In this document: positions 1 through 7,006 of the stretch, piece after piece | How positions within the stretch are numbered: position 1 is the first letter of the stretch | How the letters are laid out: each line of letters opens with the position of its first letter | Source of the DNA: Cyanobacteria bacterium GSL.Bin1 | Lineage (GTDB): Bacteria > Cyanobacteriota > Cyanobacteriia > Cyanobacteriales > Rubidibacteraceae | Length of the DNA: 36,499 bases | Direction of reading: 5' to 3' | NCBI GenBank assembly: GCA_009909085.1 | Contig: JAAANX010000051.1 | Coordinates: 1 to 36,499 of the forward strand | Notes under the pieces: model-generated | What the model was told of the DNA's origin: nothing | The model's database searches: none | The model's input: the letters and a program-made list of their open reading frames with translations, nothing else | Program-made: the position numbers and the translations under genes

Positions 1-1
1 T

Positions 2-580
2 GGACTTCGCAATACCTTACATCGCTTGCGTGCCTTTTGCTTAGATGAAAAAGAAACGGCAAATATGAGAATTCGAGAACTCGTGTTAACTCTTGAATTT
101 CGTTCTCGGCTTCGGGAGTGGTTGAAAAGTTTATCTCTACAAAATTTACCGGTTTCGACGGTCCGTCAATTGCGGGAGAGTATCCGGGAAGCGATACAAG
201 TTTATCTCCAAGATAAAGGAGCCAATTTACTAGAGTCTTTAGGCAGTTCCATTGATTGGGAAGATGTGGCAGTTTTAATTATTAAACGACTCCAGTCTTC
301 TGGATCTGTGAATCAATCGTTAGAGGTAATTAGTGAAGAGTTATCATTAATTTTAGAACGATACTTAGAAGAAGAATTAGAGACAATTATTACTCAAGTT
401 ATCCCCATTTTATCGATTGATGAAGTCATTATTAATCGAGTGAATTCAACGACACCTGAACAACTAGAAACAACTGTTAATTCCATTGTAAAAAATGAGC
501 TGCAAGCGATTGTTAATTTAGGGGGAATTTTAGGATTTATTGTGGGTAGTCTTCAAGCAGGTTACTTTTACTTCAGTTAA
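2..580 (+). CDS. DUF445 family membrane protein, C-terminal part (5' end outside window)
   Basis: The reading frame is open from base 2 with no stop, so the gene starts to the left of the window and only about 192 C-terminal residues are visible. The last residues ([20 protein letters not shown]) match the hallmark end of the DUF445 (YheB/YtdF-like) family: an amphipathic helical region followed by one C-terminal membrane segment rich in Gly and Ile. The rest is long, charged and helical. DUF445 proteins are predicted membrane-anchored proteins of unknown function. The TTG at 26 is probably an internal codon, because codons upstream of it are still open and coding-like. Family assignment rests on the tail motif. 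Function is unknown. Confidence 0.75.
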   Translation, partial: GLRNTLHRLRAFCLDEKETANMRIRELVLTLEFRSRLREWLKSLSLQNLPVSTVRQLRESIREAIQVYLQDKGANLLESLGSSIDWEDVAVLIIKRLQSSGSVNQSLEVISEELSLILERYLEEELETIITQVIPILSIDEVIINRVNSTTPEQLETTVNSIVKNELQAIVNLGGILGFIVGSLQAGYFYFS

Positions 581-695
581 TTGGATGTAAGGGGATTCGT
601 ATAGGACTATTTCATTCTCTAATCTCAAAGGTAATACTCGTCGCGATCGCGCTGCTATGTCACACTAGAACTGACGCAATTTCTCATAGGCAGTG

Positions 696-1922
696 ATGAA
701 ACTTTTTTCTCTGGAAACAACGCCCAATCCCCACTGCATGAAACTGAATTTAGATCAATCCATTGCTGAAAAGCCAATAACGCTGACAGCAGGAGAGAAT
801 GAGGAAGAAAGACTAGCCGAAATTGGTTCTAGCAGCACTCGCAACGCGATCGCGCAATTAATCCAGATTGAAGGAGTGCGAGAAGCGTTTCTCAATGACG
901 ACTTTATTGCCCTAATTCGTCAAACGCAAGCGCAATGGGAACCCATTCTCTCTCAAGCGGCTCATATTTTAGGCGTTGCTGAGGGCGCTGATACCGAGTT
1001 ACTGTCTCAGTCGCAAACCAGTGCTGCGTCTGAAGCGGATCAAACGAAGACAATGGGAGAAGTGGAGATTGCCGTCCTCTACTTTCGTGGCATTCCGACG
1101 CAAGTGCGCGCCATTGGCGAAGAAGCCCAAAAACGAGTTGCCATGCCAGATCGCTTTAATGAAGCCATGCAGCGGGTCGTAGAAGCAACGGGGGCTAACT
1201 ATGTTTTCGAGCGTCACTGGGAACCCTATACCCCCCGTCATGGCGAACCAGAAACGGTGGCGAATATGGTGGCGGAAGAAGTGGCGAGTCTAATTGATGA
1301 AGCTGATTTACAACGGATTGAGAACTTAGCAAAAGCCGGAACATCTGGTGAAATCGAAACAACATCAACTCAAGAAACGAGCGATTTACTGCAACAACTC
1401 AACCAGAGTGAAGATTGGAAACAACGCTTGAAAGCAATTCAACAACTGGAAATTAATAACGAAACCTTTCCCGCTGTGGTGACTGCCCTCAAAGACGATC
1501 GCGCAACGATTCGCCGTTGGGCGAGTGCGTTACTCGGGGCTAGTGAAAGCGATCAAGCTGTCGCCCCGCTGAGTGAGGTGGTTTTGCATGATCCCTCTGT
1601 CATTGTCCGCCGAACGGCTGGGGATGCCCTCAGTGACTTAGGCAATGCCCAAGGGATTCCGACCATGTGCCAAGCCCTGCAAGATCGCTCCAAGTTAGTG
1701 CGTTGGCGGGCAGCGCGATTTTTATACGAAATGGGAGACGAAAGCGCGATCGCAGCCTTAGAAACAGCGCGTGATCAAGAACCGGAATTTGATGTGCGCT
1801 TGGAAATGGCGGCAGCCCTTGATCGCATTACTCGGGGTGAAGAGAGACAACTTCCCATGTGGATGCGTCTTTCTCAAACAGGACCTACGCAGTCGAACGA
1901 AACTTCGTTGTTTGAGCAGTAA
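696..1922 (+). CDS. CvfC-like protein: Nfu_N domain, virulence-factor domain and HEAT repeats
   Basis: A 408-residue cytosolic protein. Residues 1-90 resemble the Nfu N-terminal domain (ETTPNPHCMKLNL, then WEPILSQAAHIL) but lack the CxxC of the Nfu cluster-binding domain, so it is not an ordinary Fe-S scaffold. Residues 120-205 (VEIAVLYFRGIPTQVRA, RFNEAMQRVVEATG, HWEPYTPRHG) look like the domain of conserved virulence factor C in Firmicutes. Residues 235-385 are HEAT/PBS-lyase-like repeats with recurring IRRWAS, VRRTAGDAL and VRWRAARFL helices. This three-part order matches the CvfC family, whose biochemical role is unclear; a binding or scaffold role is an inference. GTG 693 and ATG 696 are adjacent possible starts. 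I chose ATG, 5 bases after an AGG. It is a single gene with no close partner on its strand. Confidence 0.8.
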   Translation: MKLFSLETTPNPHCMKLNLDQSIAEKPITLTAGENEEERLAEIGSSSTRNAIAQLIQIEGVREAFLNDDFIALIRQTQAQWEPILSQAAHILGVAEGADTELLSQSQTSAASEADQTKTMGEVEIAVLYFRGIPTQVRAIGEEAQKRVAMPDRFNEAMQRVVEATGANYVFERHWEPYTPRHGEPETVANMVAEEVASLIDEADLQRIENLAKAGTSGEIETTSTQETSDLLQQLNQSEDWKQRLKAIQQLEINNETFPAVVTALKDDRATIRRWASALLGASESDQAVAPLSEVVLHDPSVIVRRTAGDALSDLGNAQGIPTMCQALQDRSKLVRWRAARFLYEMGDESAIAALETARDQEPEFDVRLEMAAALDRITRGEERQLPMWMRLSQTGPTQSNETSLFEQ

Positions 1923-1977
1923 GTCTGTAACAGTAAATCAAGGTTTTCAGTGCTGAAGTGGGTAAGTCCTGTGTAAT

Positions 1978-2507
1978 ATGAAGAATAAAATTTTATTTTT
2001 GCTACTCCTGACTCTCATCCCCATAGTCGGGCAATTCCTGGTCCAACCTGTTAAAGCGGAATGGAAGTATACCGAGTGGGGCATGAGTATGGAAGAAGTT
2101 CGCCAAGCCTCTGATGGAGCTGCTGTTTCCTTGGAAGAGCCAATGAGCGATGGGGAACAAACAACACTTCTTAAAAGCGATTGGAATTTCAATCAATACT
2201 AGTTTGAAGTGCTACTAAATTTTGTTGGCAGTCAACCTAGGCTATCTGAAGTAGTTTTGACATCTCAAGGAGATACTAAAGGTTTGGTTGAAGAATTAAA
2301 TCAGCGGTTTGGTCGTCCGAGTCGGATAATCGGAAGTTTACAACAGATTGAAAAGCCTCGCCGTTTCACATGTCACATTGATTGAGGAAGAAACCCTTTG
2401 CTTGTCCTGAAAATTCTTCATCCAGCGTTAACTCCTTAAGTGATGAAAATTTATCAGTGTTGGTTGATTGGGAAACAGCAACCAACTTTATTCAACTGAT
2501 TCGCTAG
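1978..2507 (+). pseudogene. Decayed small exported-protein gene (in-frame stop plus frameshift)
   Basis: The frame begins at ATG 1978 with a clear signal peptide (lysines, then a Leu-rich core ending QPVKA) and a mature start KYTEWGMSMEEVRQAS. That start is typical of small exported bacterial proteins of about 150-170 residues with a W/TxWGMS motif. The frame hits TAG at 2200-2202 after 74 codons, but the same frame then continues to 2382 with good coding character (FEVLLNFVG, SEVVLTSQGD, GLVEELNQRFGRPSRIIG). It stops at TGA 2383 and appears to continue in the third frame to TAG 2505-2507 (VDWETATNFIQLIR). One nonsense mutation plus one frameshift near 2380-2385 would break a single gene. The ancestral function is unknown. 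Confidence 0.6.
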
Positions 2508-3144
2508 AGTCCAACTGGTGTAACAATTCCGCTGAGACCAGTGCAGGAATAATCAAGTCTGCTTTTGAGTTTAGCTTAATATTTATTTTAGGAACAATTT
2601 TTTAGGTGTTAACTATTTTCTGCACGGATTAATAAGTCTTTTAATGAATCCCATCAAATTACTCGGTTTAATTTCCTTTTTATAAGAATACATTAGTTTA
2701 ACTTAAATAAGCAATTCATTTTGCATACCTGCTTAATGTTCTGTTCTTCTTTTCAGTAAGATTACCTCGTTCATAATTTTTTCTATTAACAGTTAGCAAT
2801 AGCATTTACAAGAAATTCATAATTGCTATGCTAATGTAGCTGTTGGTAGTATTTTTTTGAGTTTAAGTATCACTGATATTTTTAATATTGGGTGATTCTT
2901 TAAATTCAATCAAAATGCATTAGATCACGGCTAATTAAAGGATTGTATTGATAGGTTACAGGATTATTTTTTATGCCAATTTAATGAAAATGTACTGAAT
3001 TGCAGTCATTCTCTGATTTATCAAATTCAGAGTTTTCAGCGATTCAATTTAGTGCAAAATCATTCAGAATTAGTAGCAATCTATGTGCTTGCTAACCTTT
3101 CCAAGTCACATCCTACCTAAGATAAGTTGAGGAGTTTTTTTCAA
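2508..3144. other. AT-rich 637-bp gene-free stretch
   Basis: I see no credible coding frame here. The DNA is conspicuously AT-rich compared with its flanks. It contains an imperfect stem (TTAGCAATAGCA at 2793-2804 against TGCTATGCTAA at 2824-2834, one bulge) and many short A/T runs. It ends with GAGGAG (3129-3134), the ribosome binding site of the next gene. It presumably holds that gene's promoter, but I cannot point to a convincing -35/-10 pair. Low GC between a dead gene and an accessory-looking gene suits a region that has received or lost DNA. Confidence 0.5.
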
Positions 3145-4302
3145 ATGATAAGTTTCAATCCGGAAACAGATTTAATTTCTTTGCATTATGACCATGCTCC
3201 AGATAAAGATGATGGACATGCTACTGTTGCCGGCAAAGTTCTTGCGGATACCTACGGATTCGATCATGTTGTAGTAGGTGGAGCACACGGAAAAAATGGA
3301 AATCGGTATAATCCAGCATCAGAGTCAGTCATGGATGCTACGTGGGGAGTTGATGGTTGGATCAATGCCCATGACGATCGGCAGGCAGCAATACAAGAAT
3401 TAGGACAAACATGGCTCGCGACTATTCAAAACGGTGGACAAGTCTTGGTTGCTGAGGGGGGTCAAGCTGACACCAGTCTTGGCGCAGCTGAATACGTCAG
3501 TGACAATGGCGGTGACCTTTCTAAAATTAAAATTATTCAACATAGCAATTGGAATATTCAACAATACAGTGATGGCGTTCTCGATGCACTCAACGACCTA
3601 GGTGTTGAACACATCAAAATTGACGATGGTAATCGGTCAAATGACACAGCTGACTTGAATACAACTAATTCTTCTGTTTCTAATTTTGTTAGTACAGCCC
3701 TTGATTCAAAATGGTCTAATGCTTGGGAAGCTGCTTTTGAGTATTATAATCCCGAAATCAGATTAGATTTTTCTGATACTGTTGAAGTTCTCCATATTCT
3801 CAGCATTGGTTTAGATGAAGTAGCTAATGCAACTGACTTTGCTGATTTGTATTTTGATGCTGCTGCTAATTCTGGTAACACTACTCCTACTATGCCGCAA
3901 GATGATAGCTCGACTACAGAGGAGGACCCCATCAATGACGACCCCGTTGGGATGCCTGTAACTGTAGAGTTATCTTTAGTTGATAGTGATAGTGACATAG
4001 TAATTGGCACTATTACAGACGGCAGCACAATTGATTTAGGACAAGTGGGGTCTGAGGTTAGCCTGAAAGCTAAGCCCAGTGAGCCAGTGAGTCAAGTTAA
4101 GTTTGATCTAACCGGTGCTACTGAGATTAATCAAACTGAAAATGTCACTCCCTATGCTTTAGCCGGAGACAGATCAGGTAATTATTTTAGTGCTGGATTA
4201 ATAGAAGGGGACTATACCTTAACTGTCACTCCCTACGATGTGGATGGGCAAGCGTATGAACCGATTACTACTAATTTCAATGTTGTTGATGATTTAGGAT
4301 AA
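3145..4302 (+). CDS. Two-domain protein: uncharacterised DDGHA-motif domain plus Ig-like C-terminal domain
   Basis: A 385-residue protein. I chose ATG 3145 over TTG 3127 because GAGGAG lies 10 bases upstream of it. Residues 8 to about 240 form a domain opening with LHYDHAPDKDDGHA and containing VVGGAHGKNG, VLVAEGGQAD and DTVEVLHILSIG. I recognise this as a recurring bacterial architecture of unknown function. The acidic Asp cluster near the start recalls the metal-binding motif of nucleoside-hydrolase-like folds, but that is only a resemblance. An acidic, Thr/Ser-rich linker (about 243-268) leads to a C-terminal Ig-like module (ENVTPYALAGDRSGNYF, GDYTLTVTPYD) common in bacterial surface and exported proteins. 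I see no N-terminal signal peptide and no RTX repeats, so its route to the surface, if any, is unclear. A MITE lies just downstream. Confidence 0.6.
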   Translation: MISFNPETDLISLHYDHAPDKDDGHATVAGKVLADTYGFDHVVVGGAHGKNGNRYNPASESVMDATWGVDGWINAHDDRQAAIQELGQTWLATIQNGGQVLVAEGGQADTSLGAAEYVSDNGGDLSKIKIIQHSNWNIQQYSDGVLDALNDLGVEHIKIDDGNRSNDTADLNTTNSSVSNFVSTALDSKWSNAWEAAFEYYNPEIRLDFSDTVEVLHILSIGLDEVANATDFADLYFDAAANSGNTTPTMPQDDSSTTEEDPINDDPVGMPVTVELSLVDSDSDIVIGTITDGSTIDLGQVGSEVSLKAKPSEPVSQVKFDLTGATEINQTENVTPYALAGDRSGNYFSAGLIEGDYTLTVTPYDVDGQAYEPITTNFNVVDDLG

Positions 4303-4314
4303 TCATTTTATTCT

Positions 4315-4574
4315 AAGCTCCGCTGGGGGGGCGACAAGTCAGCTACAGGGTATAGCTAGTAAAGCTTTTAGCCCATGAGCTTTTTGAAGATGCCAAGCGC
4401 GATCTCGCTATAGTTTCATAGTCCTAACCAAATAATGGGAGTTTCAAAGAGTGCAACCTCAGATTTATTGTCAATAAACTTGTCAATAACGTTCCATCTT
4501 TGATGGGAAGAAACGGCTAAAAGCTTTGCTTTACCTAGCTTTTAACCCTAGTTGTCGCCCCCCCAGAAGCTCCG
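4315..4574. mobile_element. MITE (244 bp, 4323-4566) with perfect 8-bp target site duplication
   Basis: The element runs from CTGGGGGGGCGACAA (4323-4337) to its exact reverse complement TTGTCGCCCCCCCAG (4552-4566). Further in, the two ends stay partly complementary: AGCTAG and AAGCTTTTAGCC at about 4355-4373 pair with GGCTAAAAGCTT and CTAGCT at about 4515-4540, giving imperfect terminal inverted repeats of about 50-60 bp. The octamer AAGCTCCG directly flanks both sides (4315-4322 and 4567-4574), a perfect target-site duplication. There is no transposase and no ORF inside, so it is a non-autonomous element that would be moved in trans. An 8-bp duplication is known in several IS families (for example IS66, ISL3, IS6 and IS1595), and I cannot tell which one is the parent. 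Confidence 0.85.
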
Positions 4575-4587
4575 TTGATGTTGGTTT

Positions 4588-4890
4588 TTGCTCCTAAAAT
4601 TCCTGCCAGATTTAAACTTTAAGGAAATTAAAGAGACTCTCCTGAAAAGTTTCAAACTATGGATTGATTTTGGCGCACTGGGAACGAAAAAGTCCAGTGC
4701 GCAAATTACTCAAATTTATACTCAAGATGAATTAATCGGTCAATACGTTCTGGCTGTGGTTAATTTGCCCCCTGGGCAAGTGGCTGATTTTCTGTCAGAA
4801 GTTTTGGTGTTGGGGGTGGTTTTAGAGAATGAAGAAGCCGCCTTAATTCAGCCCGATCGCGCTGTAGAATTAGGAAAACGAGTCCTCTAA
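4588..4890 (+). CDS. tRNA-binding (CsaA/EMAP-II-like OB-fold) domain protein with eroded N-terminus
   Basis: Residues 22-100 match the small stand-alone tRNA-binding domain family strongly (LWIDFGALG, SSAQITQIYTQDELIGQ, AVVNLPPGQVADFLSEVLVLG, IQPDRAVELGKRVL). These OB-fold proteins bind tRNA-like RNA or act as CsaA-type chaperones. The usual first 30-35 residues (FxKVDxRVGxI and DFPEARKP) are missing or scrambled here, and the visible protein is 100 residues against about 110. The only in-frame start is TTG 4588, with no Shine-Dalgarno sequence. A neighbouring frame just upstream of SFKLWIDFG reads DSPEK, like a remnant of DFPEARK, which suggests small indels. The MITE ends 22 bp before the start. 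It may be a dying gene. Confidence 0.6.
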   Translation: MLLKFLPDLNFKEIKETLLKSFKLWIDFGALGTKKSSAQITQIYTQDELIGQYVLAVVNLPPGQVADFLSEVLVLGVVLENEEAALIQPDRAVELGKRVL

Positions 4891-4897
4891 CCCATTG

Positions 4898-5422
4898 CTA
4901 ATCTTGTTTGGTAAATCCGAGATCGGTCCCTTTCCCCGCATGAACCAGGGCTAACTTTTCATAGCGTTTGGCATGTTCAATCAAGTCGGCTGCTTCTGTT
5001 TCCGAAACTTCGCGCTTGACTTTCGCTGGAATGCCGAGTAGCAGCGATCGCGCGGGCACATCTTTGGTCACCACACAACCTGCCCCAATAATACTACCGC
5101 TTCCCACGCGCACCCCATTTAAAACCACCGCCCCAATTCCGACCAAACAGCCTTGTTCAATGTGTGCCGAATGGATCACCGCGCGATGTCCCACTGTCAC
5201 ATAATCTTCTAAAATCGTCGGTTCACCCGGATCGCCATGTAACACAGCACCATCTTGAACATTGGTATGGGCACCAATGGTAATGCTTTCCACATCCCCT
5301 CGCACCACTGCACTGTACCAAATGTTGGCTCCCGCCTTAATGGTTACATTCCCCATAACCGTAGCATTAGGAGCAACAAATGCTGCTGCTGATAAATTAG
5401 GAGAAGACCAAAATCCTGTCAT
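4898..5422 (-). CDS. Gamma-carbonic anhydrase-like left-handed beta-helix protein
   Basis: A 174-residue protein built of hexapeptide repeats (APNATVMGNVTIKAG, ITIGAHTNVQDGAVLHG, VLNGVRVGSGSIIGAGCVV), the left-handed beta-helix of the YrdA/PaaY/gamma-carbonic anhydrase family. His62 and the GHRAVIH pair His79/His84 sit where this family binds its metal, so metal binding is likely. Carbonic anhydrase activity cannot be read from sequence, and many relatives are inactive or act in acyl metabolism. It is shorter than CcmM and lacks RuBisCO-small-subunit repeats, so it is not the carboxysome scaffold. It starts 6 bp after the upstream gene's stop and is probably co-transcribed with it. Confidence 0.8.
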   Translation of the reverse strand: MTGFWSSPNLSAAAFVAPNATVMGNVTIKAGANIWYSAVVRGDVESITIGAHTNVQDGAVLHGDPGEPTILEDYVTVGHRAVIHSAHIEQGCLVGIGAVVLNGVRVGSGSIIGAGCVVTKDVPARSLLLGIPAKVKREVSETEAADLIEHAKRYEKLALVHAGKGTDLGFTKQD

Positions 5423-5428
5423 ATCACT

Positions 5429-5701
5429 CTATTTCTCTTCTGCTTCTGTATCCTGACGAAACAACCAGACCATTAGTGCGATAACGCCGATTTGTAAAGC
5501 TAAATTCGGTAGTGTTTCTGTCACATTTTGTCCCGCCGCTAGTTTCGCCACCATGACAAATGCCCCCATTAAACCAGAAGCAGCAAACACCACATAAATT
5601 GTTTTCCGTAAGCCACGATAGGGGGCTTTGGCTTCTGCTTGCAAGCGTTTATATTTTTCCGCAGAAAGCTGATTGCGACGGTTTTTCGGAGAGTTAGCCA
5701 T
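5429..5701 (-). CDS. DUF3493 (LPA1/Rep27-like) small membrane protein
   Basis: A 90-residue protein with a basic N-terminus containing RLQAEAKAPYRGLRK, then two membrane segments (about 33-53, VVFAASGLMGAFVMVAKLAAG, and about 62-82, LALQIGVIALMVWLF). The pattern of a charged AEAxxPYRGLRK stretch followed by two helices is that of DUF3493, the domain of the plant and algal photosystem II assembly factors LPA1/REP27. Cyanobacterial stand-alone members are thylakoid-associated proteins of undefined function, and a role in photosystem biogenesis is inference. It is the first gene of a two-gene unit with the gamma-carbonic-anhydrase-like gene, 6 bp apart. Confidence 0.75.
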   Translation of the reverse strand: MANSPKNRRNQLSAEKYKRLQAEAKAPYRGLRKTIYVVFAASGLMGAFVMVAKLAAGQNVTETLPNLALQIGVIALMVWLFRQDTEAEEK

Positions 5702-5841
5702 AAAATAAAAGAAAATTCAGAACAATGGCGAGTATTTCCATGATAAAAGATTGTCTCAGCGCGATCGATCATTTGGGAAAGGGTTATCGCACTGATCAGA
5801 AAAAATCGCTTTACTGGTGTCTTGTGGCAGTTCCTTTTCGT

Positions 5842-6097
5842 CTAGTGGGCTGGATGCAGAAGTCGAACTGCAAATGATCCGTACCCAACCCCAGATCACG
5901 GAACAATGGAAGCATCGGCAACTTGCCCTTGATATCTCGATACTCTCAGTGAACTTGCCTCTCAGTTGGATAGCTTGCGAGAATTTGCCCAACTCTGTGC
6001 CGAACAAGAAGTTAGCAGCAGTCATGATTTCCTTCCTGATAAAAAGGCAAAACTCGGACTCTATCTCCTCTCCAATCATCATGCTTCTTCTGAGTGA
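5842..6097 (+). pseudogene. Frameshifted remnant of an unidentified gene upstream of the higBA locus
   Basis: Two overlapping frames carry coding-like sequence in order. About 5846-5935 reads LDAEVELQMIRTQPQITEQW then KHRQLALD. From 5937 another frame reads YLDTLSELASQLDSLREFAQ, then SSSHDFLPDKKAKLGLYLL, ending at TGA 6095-6097. One frameshift near 5935 joins them. The 3' end overlaps the antitoxin stop codon on the other strand by 19 bp. A degenerate copy of its tail (HDFLPDKKAKLGL) recurs at 6912-6958, on the far side of the TA pair. I cannot name the family. It is the best explanation of this otherwise gene-free segment between 5702 and 6079. Confidence 0.4.
6024..6069 (+). repeat. Direct repeat copy A bracketing the higBA pair
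   Basis: This 46-bp stretch aligns with 6912-6958 with about 43 of 47 positions identical by eye (shared core AAGGCAAAACTCGGACT). Here it lies inside the open tail of the remnant ending at 6097 and encodes HDFLPDKKAKLGLYLL. The other copy carries an inserted T that breaks the same frame. The two copies lie 888 bp apart with the toxin-antitoxin pair between them. Confidence 0.7.
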
Positions 6098-6441
6098 TTA
6101 TTGGTGAAAGAGTTAGGATGGTCAGGCTTTTGATCAAAAGAAGAAAAGTTTTGGATCTCAATGGTTCGATCTGGGAATACAGCATTGATTTCTAATTCCC
6201 CTCCCATTGCATTGATAAATCGCCGTAGTGTACTAATAAAAATATCTGTACGGTTCTCAATTTTAGAGATTTCCGCTTGTCCCACATCCATTGTCTCTGC
6301 TAAAGTTGACTGGGTTAGAAAAAGGGCTTGGCGAATCTCAGCCAGAGACATCTCTTCCCGAAGTGCAGCTTTCTTCTCTTCAATACGCTGACGTTGTTCC
6401 TCAGAAAAGTTTTGAGTTAGTTCTGAAAATTTCCGTGCCAT
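6079..6441 (-). CDS. HigA-type antitoxin (XRE helix-turn-helix)
   Basis: A 120-residue protein. Residues 30-90 carry a helix-turn-helix of the Xre/Cro type (SLAEIRQALFLTQSTLAETM, VGQAEISKIENRTD) followed by ISTLRRFINAMGGELEINAVFP, a sequence typical of HigA-like antitoxins encoded after their toxin. It would bind and neutralise the upstream toxin and repress the operon. It starts 3 bp after the toxin stop, so the two genes are translationally linked in the toxin-first higBA order. The C-terminus (about 100-120, PDHPNSFTNNHSEEA) looks like added sequence: it reads through the antisense of the remnant gene, which suggests the original stop was lost on insertion. Confidence 0.85.
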   Translation of the reverse strand: MARKFSELTQNFSEEQRQRIEEKKAALREEMSLAEIRQALFLTQSTLAETMDVGQAEISKIENRTDIFISTLRRFINAMGGELEINAVFPDRTIEIQNFSSFDQKPDHPNSFTNNHSEEA

Positions 6442-6444
6442 GAT

Positions 6445-6792
6445 TTAATCCCCCAAGTTGTTTAAGTGTTCTTCGTAGAGAGCTTCTGCTTTTCTAATGT
6501 ACTCTCGATAAAACTGCTTTTCCTTACCTGTTTTATTCCCGCCAATTAGGAGAATAGCAACACGACGAGGGTCGAAAGCATAAAACACGCGGATGGGATT
6601 TCCGCCAGATTGAATCCGTAACTCCCGCAAGTGAGAAAACTTGGAGCCTTGGATACCTGAAGAATAGGGATAGCGAAGATTTGCGCCTCGTTCTTGTAAA
6701 AGTTCTACATAGGCAGTAACGTCCTCTTGTTCCTGCTGAGTGAGAGTTTCCCACCAACCCTCAAAAGCATCAGTTACCTCAATATCCCACAT
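6445..6792 (-). CDS. HigB-type RelE/ParE-superfamily toxin
   Basis: A 115-residue protein with the Gp49/HigB-like RelE fold signature: FEGWWETLTQQEQEDV near the N-terminus, GSKFSHLRELRIQSGGNPIRVFYAFDPRRVAILLIGGNKTGK in the core, and a helical end FYREYIRKAEALYEEHL. The family consists of ribosome-dependent mRNA interferases that arrest translation until the antitoxin is in excess. The gene is first in the operon and directly precedes the antitoxin. All core strands are present, so it looks intact. An inverted repeat and a TTGACA hexamer lie just upstream on the same strand, consistent with an autoregulated promoter. Confidence 0.87.
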   Translation of the reverse strand: MWDIEVTDAFEGWWETLTQQEQEDVTAYVELLQERGANLRYPYSSGIQGSKFSHLRELRIQSGGNPIRVFYAFDPRRVAILLIGGNKTGKEKQFYREYIRKAEALYEEHLNNLGD

Positions 6793-6822
6793 TTTGAACC
6801 TTATTTTATTTTACAGCGTAGT

Positions 6823-6843
6823 ATTCCTTTCAAGGAATGTCAA
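6823..6843 (-). promoter_or_regulatory. Candidate higBA promoter and operator
   Basis: The perfect inverted repeat ATTCCTT-TC-AAGGAAT spans 6823-6838, about 31 bp upstream of the toxin start. On the minus strand TTGACA (6843-6838) abuts it, so the repeat would fill the space between the -35 element and the -10 region. The -10 candidate (TACGCT at 6820-6815) is weak. A palindrome inside its own promoter is the usual layout for an Xre-type antitoxin that represses its operon. This is inferred from the sequence only. Confidence 0.45.
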
Positions 6844-6911
6844 TCCCTATTCCTTGCCATGTTTAAACTTCAGTCGCTTTACTCAAGAGTTAGGATCGGT
6901 CAATCGTTGCA

Positions 6912-6958
6912 ATGATTTGCTTCCTGATAAATAAGGCAAAACTCGGACTTGATCTCCT
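6912..6958 (+). repeat. Direct repeat copy B, degenerate gene tail upstream of cbiD
   Basis: The second copy of the 6024-6069 repeat. In the ancestral frame it reads NDLLPDK, then an inserted T makes a stop (GATAAATAAGG). After the insertion the frame would resume as KAKLGLDLLATR and end at TAA about 6970. Weak similarity extends a little upstream at protein level (FTQELGSVNRCND against FAQLCAEQEVSSSHD). It is the displaced, decayed 3' end of the remnant gene, now separated from it by the TA pair. Confidence 0.6.
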
Positions 6959-7006
6959 GGCGACTCGTTAAGATAGTGCAGTTAGTTGTCGATCAAAACC
7001 ATAAGA

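Noticed and set aside
5756-6082. A 108-codon minus-strand frame opposite the remnant gene
   Set aside because: Its translation has no domain character; the plus-strand frames are better supported because their tail is repeated at 6912-6958.
5842-6097. Remnant as a PatA-type (PATAN/DUF4388) response-regulator fragment
   Set aside because: A few residues in one frame (RFTG, WQF, RLV, WAG) vaguely fit, but the frames do not agree and the conserved tail does not belong to that family.
6793-7006. Cobalamin riboswitch upstream of cbiD
   Set aside because: I could not find the conserved B12-box-like sequence or the large fold; the gap holds the higBA promoter and the repeat copy B.
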